DNA of 64,000 bases from Phycisphaerales bacterium (GTDB lineage: Bacteria; Planctomycetota; Phycisphaerae; Tepidisphaerales; Tepidisphaeraceae): assembly GCA_020853095.1 (NCBI GenBank), contig JADYZN010000035.1, forward strand, positions 62,001 to 126,000, given 5' to 3'. Below the pieces are notes generated by a model, which saw only the letters and a program-made list of their open reading frames with translations, searched no databases and had not been told where the DNA came from. Positions 24,616-32,673 of the stretch are shown one piece after another (the first letter of the stretch is position 1; each line of letters opens with the position of its first letter). The translations under genes were made by a program, and so were the position numbers.

Positions 24616-26010
24616 GTGGCTGAATATGATCTGATTGTCATCGGCGCCGGGCCGGGGGGATACGTCGCCGCGATCCGCGCGGCGCAACTGGGGATGCGCG
24701 TCGCGTGCGTTGAGAAAGATTCGTCGCTGGGGGGGACGTGCCTGAACGTCGGGTGCATTCCCAGCAAGGCGCTGCTCGATTCATCGGAGCTGTTCCACGA
24801 AAGCAAAACCTCCTTCGCCCGCCACGGGATCAAAGTCGCCGACGTGCAGCTCGATTTGCCGGCGATGATGGCGCGCAAGGACAATGTCGTGCAGACCCTG
24901 ACGCGCGGGGTGGCGGGGCTGTTTCGCAAGAACAAGGTCGATCACCTGCGCGGCACGGGCAGGGTCGTCGATCCGAAGACGGTCTCCATCAGCGGCGGCG
25001 ATGGCACGCAGACGCACAAGGCCGGCCGGATCCTGATCGCCACCGGCAGCGCGCCGGTGCAGTTGCCGAACCTGCCGTTCGATGGCAAGCACATCGTCAG
25101 CTCGACCGAGGCCCTGACGCTGGCGGAGGTGCCCAAACGGCTGCTGGTGATCGGCGCCGGCGCAATCGGGCTGGAACTCGGATCGGTCTGGCGGCGGCTG
25201 GGTTCGCAGGTCCAGGTGCTGGAATTCATGGACCGCATCGCCCCCACGATGGACCGGGAGATGACCACGCTGCTGCAACGGTCGCTGGAAAAACAGGGCA
25301 TCGCGTTTCGCCTGAAAACGGCGGCCGAGTCGATGAAAATCAAGGATGGCCAGGTTCACGTTCAATACAAAACCGGCGAGCAGGCCGGCACGGAAGTGTG
25401 CGATGTGCTGCTGGTGGCGGTGGGCCGAAAGCCGTACACCGACGGGCTTGGGCTGGCCGAGGCGGGCGTGGAACTGAACAAGCGGGGGTTCGTGGTGGTC
25501 GATGCGCAGTTCCAAACCCGCGTGCCGGGGATTTATGCCATCGGCGACGTCATCGGAGGGGCGATGCTGGCGCACAAGGCCGAGGAGGAAGCCATCGCGG
25601 CCGTTGAGATCATGGCCGGAAAGGCCGGACACGTGAATTACAAAGCCATCGCGGCGGTGATTTACACCCATCCGGAACTGGCATCGGTCGGCATGACCGA
25701 AGAAGAAGCCACCGCCGATGGACGCGAGGTGAAAATCGGAAAATTCCCCTTCGCCGCCAACGGCCGGGCCAGGGCGATGGACGCCACCGAGGGACAGGTG
25801 AAGATGATCGCCGACGCCCGGACCGACCGGATGCTTGGATTGCACATCCTTGGCCCGCGGGCATCGGACCTGATTTCCGAAGGCTCGCTGGCGGTGGAAT
25901 TCGCCGCCAGCGCCGAGGACATCGCCCGCACCTCGCACGCCCATCCGACGCTGCCCGAAGCGATCAAGGAAGCCGCGCTGGCGGTGGACAAACGACAGAT
26001 TCACTCGTAA
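24616..26010 (+). CDS. lpd: Dihydrolipoyl dehydrogenase (E3)
   Basis: This FAD-dependent disulfide oxidoreductase reoxidises lipoyl groups with NAD+. The GTG start at 24616 is preceded by AGGAG. The 464 residues include the FAD motif VIGAGPGGYVAAI (8-20), the redox pair C42/C47 in GGTCLNVGCIPSK, the NAD motif VIGAGAIGLELGSVW and the C-terminal base in HAHPTLPEA. All are intact. It is the only E3 gene in the window, between the 2-oxoglutarate complex genes and the convergent pyruvate complex genes. It may therefore serve both, which is known for E. coli Lpd. Confidence 0.96.
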   Translation: MAEYDLIVIGAGPGGYVAAIRAAQLGMRVACVEKDSSLGGTCLNVGCIPSKALLDSSELFHESKTSFARHGIKVADVQLDLPAMMARKDNVVQTLTRGVAGLFRKNKVDHLRGTGRVVDPKTVSISGGDGTQTHKAGRILIATGSAPVQLPNLPFDGKHIVSSTEALTLAEVPKRLLVIGAGAIGLELGSVWRRLGSQVQVLEFMDRIAPTMDREMTTLLQRSLEKQGIAFRLKTAAESMKIKDGQVHVQYKTGEQAGTEVCDVLLVAVGRKPYTDGLGLAEAGVELNKRGFVVVDAQFQTRVPGIYAIGDVIGGAMLAHKAEEEAIAAVEIMAGKAGHVNYKAIAAVIYTHPELASVGMTEEEATADGREVKIGKFPFAANGRARAMDATEGQVKMIADARTDRMLGLHILGPRASDLISEGSLAVEFAASAEDIARTSHAHPTLPEAIKEAALAVDKRQIHS

Positions 26011-26034
26011 TCAAATTCAACCCCAGGAGACCCC

Positions 26035-26415
26035 ATGAGCCTTCGTAAAATCAACCACCCGGAATCCAAAAAGGATGGCCCCTATTCAGCGGCCATCGAA
26101 GTCGATGGATGGGTCTACATCAGCGGCCAGGGACCGCTGGACATGGTGACCCACAAGATCCTCGGCGCCACCATCGAGGAACAGACGCAGATCACGCTGG
26201 ATCACATCGACAAGATGCTGAAGGCGGCCGGTTGCGGGCCGCAGGATGTGGTCAAATGCACCTGCCATCTGTCGGACATCGCCGATTTTGACCGCTTCAA
26301 CGGCGTCTACACCAAATACTTCACCGGCCCCGTCCGCCCGACCCGCACGACCGTTCAATCGGTGTTGTGGGGCGGGATCAAGGTCGAGATCGACGCCATC
26401 GCGCGCAAGCGATAA
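26035..26415 (+). CDS. RidA family protein
   Basis: This 126-residue trimeric RidA/YjgF fold protein is preceded by CAGGAG. RidA removes reactive enamine/imine intermediates made by PLP enzymes. The family arginine in RPTRTTVQSVLW (R near 105) and the GQGPLD segment are present. It follows lpd by 24 bases as the last gene of the 2-oxoglutarate dehydrogenase operon and ends 6 bases from the convergent pyruvate dehydrogenase E2 gene. A link to 2-oxo-acid metabolism is plausible but unproven. A second, different RidA-like gene is at 52500. Confidence 0.88.
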   Translation: MSLRKINHPESKKDGPYSAAIEVDGWVYISGQGPLDMVTHKILGATIEEQTQITLDHIDKMLKAAGCGPQDVVKCTCHLSDIADFDRFNGVYTKYFTGPVRPTRTTVQSVLWGGIKVEIDAIARKR

Positions 26416-26421
26416 CGCCGG

Positions 26422-27747
26422 TCACACCAGCATCATCGCCGGCTCTTCCAGCAGGTTTTTGAGAGTGCGGAGAAATTCGGCGGCCGTTGAACCATCGACG
26501 ACGCGATGGTCGGCCGAGAGCGTCACCGTGAGCATGGTGCGGGGGACGATCTGGTCGTTGCGGACGACGGGGCGTTTTTCGGCCGCCGCGACCGCCAGGA
26601 TGCCGACTTCCGGCGGGTTGATGATGGCGGAAAATTCACGGATGCCGTAGGTCCCCAGGTTGCTGACGGTGAAGGTGGCGCCGGTCATCTCATCTTGTTT
26701 GAGCTTCTGCTGGCGGGCGCGGTCGATCAGGTCGGCGCTGCGCTGGCGGATTTCCTTCAGGCCCATCTGGTTGATGTTGCGAAGGACCGGCACGATCAGG
26801 CCCGATGGCAGCGCCACCGCCATTCCCAGGTTCACGTCGCCGTGGCGCGTGATGTCTGTTCCGTTGAATGTGGCGTTGAGTTCAGGGTGCTGCAGCAACG
26901 TCGAGGCAATCGCCTTGGCGATGAAATCGCCGATGGACAATCGCACTTTTTCGGATTCGAGCTGCTGGTTCAGGCGTGCTCGAACCTGCGAGGCCGATTC
27001 GAGGTCGATGTCGATCGTTTCGTAAAAGTGCGGGATCGTCTGCTTGGATTGCTGAAGCCGCTGTGCGATGACCGAGCGGATTTTGGTCAGCGGGATGACC
27101 TGTTTCTGGCCGCTGGGAATGCGAACCGGGAGCGATTCGGCGGCGATGGCGGGCGCGGCGGCAGGCGTCGTGGCCGGCGTCGTGGTCGAACCGTTGCCAC
27201 CGGCCTGTTGCACATCCCGCAGGATGATCCGGCCATTGGGTCCGGTTCCGTGAATTTGGCTCGGATCGATCCCTTTGTCGGCCGCGACTTTGCGGGCCAG
27301 CGGCGAGATGCGCAGCCGATGCCCCTGATCGGCCGGGGGCGCGACGGGGAGCGTGGCGGTGGCGGTTGTGCGGACGGCCGGCTGGGACGGCGTTTGAGGC
27401 GCGGCCGATTCCTTTTCAACGGCCTTGGCCTTTGGCGCGGCCGAACCCGTTGCGGAGACGCCGCCGGATGCGCCGGCGAATTGCTGGCGAATCTGATCGA
27501 CGTTTTCACCGGATGTGGCGATCACGGCCAGGCGGTCGCCGACTTTGACTTTTTGTCCTTCAGGGACCGCCACCACCGCCAGCGTGCCCGATTCAAAGGC
27601 TTCCATGGGCATGGTGGCCTTGTCGGTCTCCACGTCGGCGATCTCATCACCCGCCTTGATCTTGTCCCCCTCTTTTTTGTGCCATTTCACGAGCGTGCCT
27701 TCGCTCATGGTGTCCGACAACTGCGGCATGGTGATCTCGGCGGGCAT
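26422..27747 (-). CDS. Pyruvate dehydrogenase E2 (dihydrolipoyl acetyltransferase)
   Basis: The start is the ATG at 27747 (MPAEITMPQLSDTMSEG); the open frame further upstream overlaps pdhB and is not used. The 441 residues comprise a lipoyl domain with ETDKATMPMEA (K43), an Ala/Pro/Thr-rich linker, and a binding domain (RISPLARKVAADKGIDPSQI). The catalytic domain has SADHRVVDGST near the C-terminus. The MPQLSDTM-x-EG form is that of acetyltransferase-type E2 of pyruvate dehydrogenase. It is the third gene of pdhA-pdhB-E2. It is convergent with the RidA gene, with only 6 bases between stops and no terminator visible. Confidence 0.93.
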   Translation of the reverse strand: MPAEITMPQLSDTMSEGTLVKWHKKEGDKIKAGDEIADVETDKATMPMEAFESGTLAVVAVPEGQKVKVGDRLAVIATSGENVDQIRQQFAGASGGVSATGSAAPKAKAVEKESAAPQTPSQPAVRTTATATLPVAPPADQGHRLRISPLARKVAADKGIDPSQIHGTGPNGRIILRDVQQAGGNGSTTTPATTPAAAPAIAAESLPVRIPSGQKQVIPLTKIRSVIAQRLQQSKQTIPHFYETIDIDLESASQVRARLNQQLESEKVRLSIGDFIAKAIASTLLQHPELNATFNGTDITRHGDVNLGMAVALPSGLIVPVLRNINQMGLKEIRQRSADLIDRARQQKLKQDEMTGATFTVSNLGTYGIREFSAIINPPEVGILAVAAAEKRPVVRNDQIVPRTMLTVTLSADHRVVDGSTAAEFLRTLKNLLEEPAMMLV

Positions 27748-27775
27748 GTTGTTGATTCCTTCGGTAGGGTTGCGA

Positions 27776-28756
27776 TCAGCGGTAGCAGACCTGTCTGACC
27801 TTCTGGACGACTTTTTCGACGCTGGGCTGCATCGCCAGTTCCAGGTAATGGTTGAACGGCACGGGCACATCCTCGCAGCAAACCCGGCCGATGGGGGCGT
27901 CCAGATCGTCAAACGTTTTTTCGCTGATTTGAGCCAGGATGCCCGCTCCCATGCCGCAAAAGGGCCAATCCTCATCCACGATGACGCAGCGGTTGGTCTT
28001 GGCGATGGATTGGAGGATGGCCTGTTCATCCAGCGGCCTAAGCGAACGCAGATCGATCACCTCGGCGTCGATCTGATCCTCCTCGGCAAGCTGATTGGCG
28101 GCGTTCAGACACATCTTCACCATCTTCGACCAGCAGAGGATCGTCACGTCCGAGCCGGCTTTTTTGACGTCCGCCACGCCGATGGGCAGGGTGTATTCCT
28201 CATCCGGCACCTCGCCGCGATCGTTGAGCATCAGCTCCGATTCGAGGAACACCACCGGATCGTCGCTGCGGATGGCGGTTTTGAGCAAACCCTTGGCATC
28301 GTACGGCGTGGACGGGGCGACGACGGTCAGCCCCGGCACGCGGGCGTAGAGGGCGTCAACGCGGTGGCTGTGGGTCGCGCCAAGCTGGTGGGCGATGCCG
28401 TTGCCGCCGCGAAATACGATCGGAACCTTGAATTGCCCGCCGCTCATGTAACGCACGTTGGCGGCGTTGTTGATCAACTGGTCGAAGGCGACGAACGAAA
28501 AGCTCCAGCTCATCAGCTCGACGATGGGACGAAGCCCGCACATCGCGGCCCCCACGCCCAACCCGCAAAAACCCGCCTCGCTGATGGGCGTGTCACGCAC
28601 CCGGCGCGGGCCGAACTTGGCCAGCATTCCCTCGCTGACCTTGTACGCGCCGTTGTATTCGCCGACTTCCTCGCCCATGAGGAAGACGTTGTCATCTCGT
28701 TCCATCTCCTCCACCATCGCCTGGCGGAGCGCTTCTCGGTATTGAATTTCAGGCAT
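27776..28756 (-). CDS. pdhB: Pyruvate dehydrogenase E1 beta subunit
   Basis: The 326-residue transketolase-like protein forms the alpha2beta2 E1 with PdhA. Typical stretches include REALRQAMVEEMERDDNVFL near the N-terminus, GEEVGEYNGAYKVSEG and DTPISEAGFCGLGVGAAM. The C-terminal HxxxxGG region is represented by IGRVCCEDVPVPFNHYLE. Length is normal. It lies 20 bases after pdhA and 28 bases before E2, so it is part of one operon. Branched-chain oxo-acid dehydrogenase E1 beta is the alternative, but the E2 sequence favours pyruvate. Confidence 0.92.
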   Translation of the reverse strand: MPEIQYREALRQAMVEEMERDDNVFLMGEEVGEYNGAYKVSEGMLAKFGPRRVRDTPISEAGFCGLGVGAAMCGLRPIVELMSWSFSFVAFDQLINNAANVRYMSGGQFKVPIVFRGGNGIAHQLGATHSHRVDALYARVPGLTVVAPSTPYDAKGLLKTAIRSDDPVVFLESELMLNDRGEVPDEEYTLPIGVADVKKAGSDVTILCWSKMVKMCLNAANQLAEEDQIDAEVIDLRSLRPLDEQAILQSIAKTNRCVIVDEDWPFCGMGAGILAQISEKTFDDLDAPIGRVCCEDVPVPFNHYLELAMQPSVEKVVQKVRQVCYR

Positions 28757-28776
28757 GATGTCGCTTGGTTTGCGGG

Positions 28777-29811
28777 TTATTTTTGCAGCGGATATTGCTC
28801 CGCCAGAACGTCCTTGTACATCTCTTGGAGTTCCGGATGCGGGCTTGAATCGGCGAATTGCACCGCGTCATCCACGATCGCGCGGACCTCGTTTTCAATC
28901 TCCTCCACGGCCGCGTCGTCGATCAGTTCGCGTTCGCGCAGATGGTGTTCGTACAGCGTGATCGGGTCGCGCAGGCGGGCCTTTTCCGCCTCCTCGCGGG
29001 TGCGATATTTCATCGCGTCGCTCATCGAATGCCCGCGGAAACGGTAGGTGTTGGCCACCAGAAAACTCGGCCCCTCGCCGCGCCGGGCGTGTTCGGACGC
29101 CTCGGTCAGTTCGTCGATCACCACGTCAATGTCGTTGCCGTCGATGTCGCGGTGGGGCATGTTGTACCCGCATGCCCGCTGCGACAAATCCGGCTCGGCG
29201 CTGGCCCGGGCAACCTGCGTTCCCATCGCCATGTGATTGTTCTCGACGATGAAAATCACCGGCAGCTTCCACAGGCTGGCAAGGTTCAATGCTTCGTTGA
29301 ACGTCCCCTGGTTGATCGCCCCATCCCCGAACAGCGTGAAACAGACCCCCCCGGTTTGTTTGTACCAACACGAAAACGCCGCCCCCACCCCCAGCGGAAT
29401 CTGTCCGCCGACAATCCCATGCCCGCCGATGTTCCCCACCTCGGCCTGGAAAAAGTGCATCGAGCCGCCCTTGCCCTTGGAACAGCCCGTTGACCGCCCG
29501 AACATCTCCGCCATCGCCGGCCGCGACTCCATTCCCAGTGCCAGCGAATGGCCGTGGTCGCGATATCCGTTGATCAGGTAATCCTTCCCCTTCTGATAAA
29601 TCGACGCGATCCCCACCGCGATCGCTTCCTGCCCGCTGTATAAATGACAAAACCCGCCAATGCGCTGGCCGGGTTTGGTGTATTCCTGATATGTTCGCTC
29701 TTCAAACCGCCGGATCAACATCATCATTCGAAGCCGTTTTCGCTCTACCCGGCCATCGGAGGACGATTTTTTACTTACCGATCGTTTCTGTACTTCATTG
29801 GCCACGGCCAT
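28777..29811 (-). CDS. pdhA: Pyruvate dehydrogenase E1 alpha subunit
   Basis: From the ATG at 29811 (GGAG upstream, which favours it over the open frame to 29916) the product is 344 residues. The thiamine-diphosphate motif GDGAINQGTFNEALNLASLW ends in VENN, the standard GDG-to-NN spacing. FRGHSMSDAMKYR corresponds to the phosphorylation-loop region, and GHSLALGMESRP and KGKGGSMHFF are also typical. It is the first gene of the pdhA-pdhB-E2 operon. The separate alpha and beta subunits are the Gram-positive/mitochondrial type of E1, not the homodimeric AceE of E. coli. Confidence 0.93.
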   Translation of the reverse strand: MAVANEVQKRSVSKKSSSDGRVERKRLRMMMLIRRFEERTYQEYTKPGQRIGGFCHLYSGQEAIAVGIASIYQKGKDYLINGYRDHGHSLALGMESRPAMAEMFGRSTGCSKGKGGSMHFFQAEVGNIGGHGIVGGQIPLGVGAAFSCWYKQTGGVCFTLFGDGAINQGTFNEALNLASLWKLPVIFIVENNHMAMGTQVARASAEPDLSQRACGYNMPHRDIDGNDIDVVIDELTEASEHARRGEGPSFLVANTYRFRGHSMSDAMKYRTREEAEKARLRDPITLYEHHLRERELIDDAAVEEIENEVRAIVDDAVQFADSSPHPELQEMYKDVLAEQYPLQK

Positions 29812-30161
29812 AACATCGCTCCACAAAAAAGGGGTTGGTCGCCCCATTCCACGCCGCCGGTCTTGGTCACCGGCGGCCGGACCTGTCGCAGGGTTAAAAG
29901 TGTAGTGGTTTTCCACCCACGTTCAATCCCGAAATCACCTCATCAAGCCCTGTTGGCTTGCACGGCCTGTCACCGCTACCCAATCATAGGCTTATATCGG
30001 TCACTTTGCCTCCCATGGCCAGTGTCAGCCAATGCCCCACGCCGGGTTGCAACCGAGGGTCAAAAACATGATAAAATGATCCTAAATGCTTCTCCGCCCT
30101 ATGTTTTCATCAAAAATACAATTTTTATCGCACCAACCCCATTAACCCACCATGGTTCTTT
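29812..30161. other. Divergent intergenic region, pdhA / SGNH hydrolase
   Basis: This stretch should carry the pdh operon promoter (minus) and the promoter of the SGNH hydrolase gene (plus). No RNA gene, repeat or open frame of note is seen. The right half is A+T-rich. Confidence 0.5.
30047..30075 (+). promoter_or_regulatory. Possible sigma-70-type promoter
   Basis: TTGCAA (30047-30052) and GATAAA (30070-30075) are separated by 17 bases, about 85 bases upstream of the SGNH hydrolase start. Each box is an imperfect match, so this is a weak call. Confidence 0.25.
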
Positions 30162-31145
30162 ATGATTTTCCCCCTGAATCAACTCCACACCCTCGCCTCC
30201 GGCCTCTGTGACTGGACGATCGAAGGAGATGCCTGGACCGCCCATCGGCTGCCCCTGGCCATGCGCCGGCATTACGCGGCCAGTGAAACGATGAACGCCC
30301 GCGCCCTCTGCACGGCCGGGGTGGTGTTGCGGTTTCAAACGACCGCCAGCCGGCTGAACATCGCGGTTCGATACGGCGTCTCCTGCCGGCAACTCGGCTG
30401 GGGATCGGTGGTTGTCGATGGAAACCCCACCACCAGCTTCGGGGCCAAGGAACCTTCCGGCGACTGGTCGGGCAGGGTCGATTTGGGGGATGGCGCCGGC
30501 CAATCCCGACAAGTTGAACTGTGGCTCGCCCATTGCGCCCAGATGAAGCTGCTGGAATTGAGCGCTGATGACCCGCTGCATCCGGCCGAAATCCGCAGGC
30601 CACGTTGGCTGGCCCTGGGCGATTCGATCACGCAGGGGGCCGAGGCCCAATATCCCGTCAACATCGGCGTCTGCCGGGCCGCGCGACAGGCCAACCTCAA
30701 CCTGCTCAACCTCGGCGTCGGCTCGGCCCGTGCCGAAAAAGAACTGGCCGACCAGCTCCCCGATGGTTCATTCGACCTGGTCTCCATCGCCTACGGCCTC
30801 AACGATTACGCCCAGAGTTTTCCCCCGGCCGATTATGCCGCCGCCATGGCGACGATCACGGGCAGGGTTCGCCAACAGTGGCCCCGCGCCCCCATCTTCA
30901 TGATCTCCGCCACGTCGATACGGGATGAATCGGAGGCCAATCAACTGGGCCTGAGGGTCCAACATTACCGCGACATTCTGCGCACCCTGACGCTTCCCCC
31001 CTCCACCTGGATCATCGACGGCCCCACCCTCACCCCGGATATCGGCGGCATCATCGACAATTGCCACCCCACCGATGATGGGTTTGCCACCTACGCCCAG
31101 GCCCTGCTGCGCTGTTTTGGCGATCACGCCACGGCCGGAAAATAG
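30162..31145 (+). CDS. SGNH/GDSL-family hydrolase
   Basis: The 327-residue protein has an N-terminal beta-rich region (about 1-140), probably a jelly-roll, and a C-terminal SGNH hydrolase domain. Catalytic blocks are GDSITQG (S155), the glycine in LGVGSA, YGLND (N214) and DNCH (D299, H302). All four SGNH blocks are therefore present. This two-domain layout is common in bacterial carbohydrate esterases that remove acetyl groups from polysaccharides, but the substrate is not known. There is no signal peptide. It is followed 85 bases later by an ABC permease gene with which it shares no evident pathway. Confidence 0.8.
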   Translation: MIFPLNQLHTLASGLCDWTIEGDAWTAHRLPLAMRRHYAASETMNARALCTAGVVLRFQTTASRLNIAVRYGVSCRQLGWGSVVVDGNPTTSFGAKEPSGDWSGRVDLGDGAGQSRQVELWLAHCAQMKLLELSADDPLHPAEIRRPRWLALGDSITQGAEAQYPVNIGVCRAARQANLNLLNLGVGSARAEKELADQLPDGSFDLVSIAYGLNDYAQSFPPADYAAAMATITGRVRQQWPRAPIFMISATSIRDESEANQLGLRVQHYRDILRTLTLPPSTWIIDGPTLTPDIGGIIDNCHPTDDGFATYAQALLRCFGDHATAGK

Positions 31146-31229
31146 GAGAGCTCGCTCCCGCACCGCCGGCGAATGGCTCCGGATGCCGCTTTACTTTTGA
31201 CCATCAACGCCCAAGTATATGGCCGAGCC

Positions 31230-32537
31230 ATGTTTGAATTTCTGATCGAAACATTTGTCATGGGGGTGAAGAACCTGCATCTGCACAAGTTGCGAAGTCT
31301 GTTGACGGCGCTGGGGATTATTTTCGGCGTGGCGGCCGTCATCATCATGGTGGCCATCGGCGAGGGGACCAAGCAGACGGCGTTGGAACAATTGCGCCAA
31401 CTGGGCGCGCGCAACATCCTGCTCCGTTCGATCAAACCGGCCGAATCCTCCGATGCCGGCGACAACCGCACCCAGCGGACGCTGGAATACGGTCTCAAAC
31501 GTCTGGACCTGGAACGATTAAAGACCCTGCCCAACCTGACGGCCATCGTCCCCCTGCGCGATACCGAACAGCGGGTGGTGCGCGGCGAAATCCGGGCGGC
31601 CGCCAATGCCATCGGCACGACGCCACAGGCGTTTGACGTCATCAACCTGCGGCTGTCGCGCGGCAGGACATTCAACCAGTTGGATTACGAACGATCCACG
31701 CCGGTCTGCGTCCTGGGGGCCACGGCCGCCAAACAGCTTTTCCCCTTTCAGGATCCGATCGGACAGACCATCCACGTCGGGTCGGCCGTCAGCTCGATTG
31801 TGGTGATGGAAGTGGTCGGCGTGCTGGAACCCACCGGCCTGCGGGGCGAGGGGGCGGCGATGATCAACCGCAACCTGGACATGGATTTGTATTTCCCCCT
31901 GACGTTGGCGCAAAGCGCCTTCGGGGATGTCATCATCCGCCGACAGGCCGGCTCGATCGAGCGAAAACAACTGGAAATCAGCGAAATCTGGCTCCAGGCC
32001 AATGCCACCGAAAACGTCGAACCGCTGGCGGCGATGGCCGAGAATCTGGTCTCCAAATCACACGCCGGCCCGCTCGATTTTGAGGTCAAAGCGCCCATCC
32101 AAATTCTGCGCAGCGCTGAAAAAGTGCAGGAACAGTTCAATTACATCATGGTCGGCATCGCGAGTTTCGCCCTGATCGTCGGCGGGATCGGCATCATGAA
32201 CATCATGCTGGCCAACGTGACCGAGCGGACGCGCGAAATCGGCATCCGCCGGGCATTGGGCGCCAAACGACGCCACATCACGCTGCAATTTCTGATCGAA
32301 ACGACCGTGATTTCGCTCAGCGGCGGGCTGATCGGCATCGCGTTCGGCGCCGGCGGAGCGGTATTGCTGCCCATTTTGACCCAATGGCTCTCCTCCCAAA
32401 GCTATCCCACGCAAATCACCAGTTGGTCGGTGATCGGCAGCTTCGTCATCAGCGGCATGATCGGAATCAGTTTCGGCATGTACCCGGCCGTCATGGCGGC
32501 CCGAATGAATCCGATCGAAGCGCTCCGGCACGAATAA
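31230..32537 (+). CDS. MacB/FtsX-type ABC transporter permease
   Basis: From the ATG at 31230 the product is 435 residues. It has the layout of MacB-like permeases: one membrane segment (about 23-44), a large periplasmic domain (about 45-300) and three C-terminal membrane segments. The FtsX-domain signature GIMNIMLANVTERTREIGIR and the tail MNPIEALRHE are present. Such proteins couple cytoplasmic ATP hydrolysis to movements in the envelope, for export of lipoproteins, peptides or toxins. The partner ATPase and membrane-fusion protein are not adjacent. The frame starts at 31173, but those extra residues look non-coding. The terminator at 32622-32651 follows. Confidence 0.88.
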   Translation: MFEFLIETFVMGVKNLHLHKLRSLLTALGIIFGVAAVIIMVAIGEGTKQTALEQLRQLGARNILLRSIKPAESSDAGDNRTQRTLEYGLKRLDLERLKTLPNLTAIVPLRDTEQRVVRGEIRAAANAIGTTPQAFDVINLRLSRGRTFNQLDYERSTPVCVLGATAAKQLFPFQDPIGQTIHVGSAVSSIVVMEVVGVLEPTGLRGEGAAMINRNLDMDLYFPLTLAQSAFGDVIIRRQAGSIERKQLEISEIWLQANATENVEPLAAMAENLVSKSHAGPLDFEVKAPIQILRSAEKVQEQFNYIMVGIASFALIVGGIGIMNIMLANVTERTREIGIRRALGAKRRHITLQFLIETTVISLSGGLIGIAFGAGGAVLLPILTQWLSSQSYPTQITSWSVIGSFVISGMIGISFGMYPAVMAARMNPIEALRHE

Positions 32538-32621
32538 AGCATCACGCAGCGGGTTGATCTGTCTCATCTCTCCACCGGCCGTCCATCGGACTCAATTCCG
32601 CCAGGTCAAATTGAACCAATA

Positions 32622-32651
32622 AAAAATCCCCGGTGGAAACCGGGGATTTTT
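32622..32651. terminator. Bidirectional intrinsic terminator
   Basis: AAAAATCCCCGGT (32622-32634) and ACCGGGGATTTTT (32639-32651) form a 13-bp stem with loop GGAA. A-run and T-run on the two sides let it work on both strands. It lies between the convergent permease and secretin genes. Confidence 0.9.
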
Positions 32652-32673
32652 ATTCGGTGATTGTTGTGATCGC

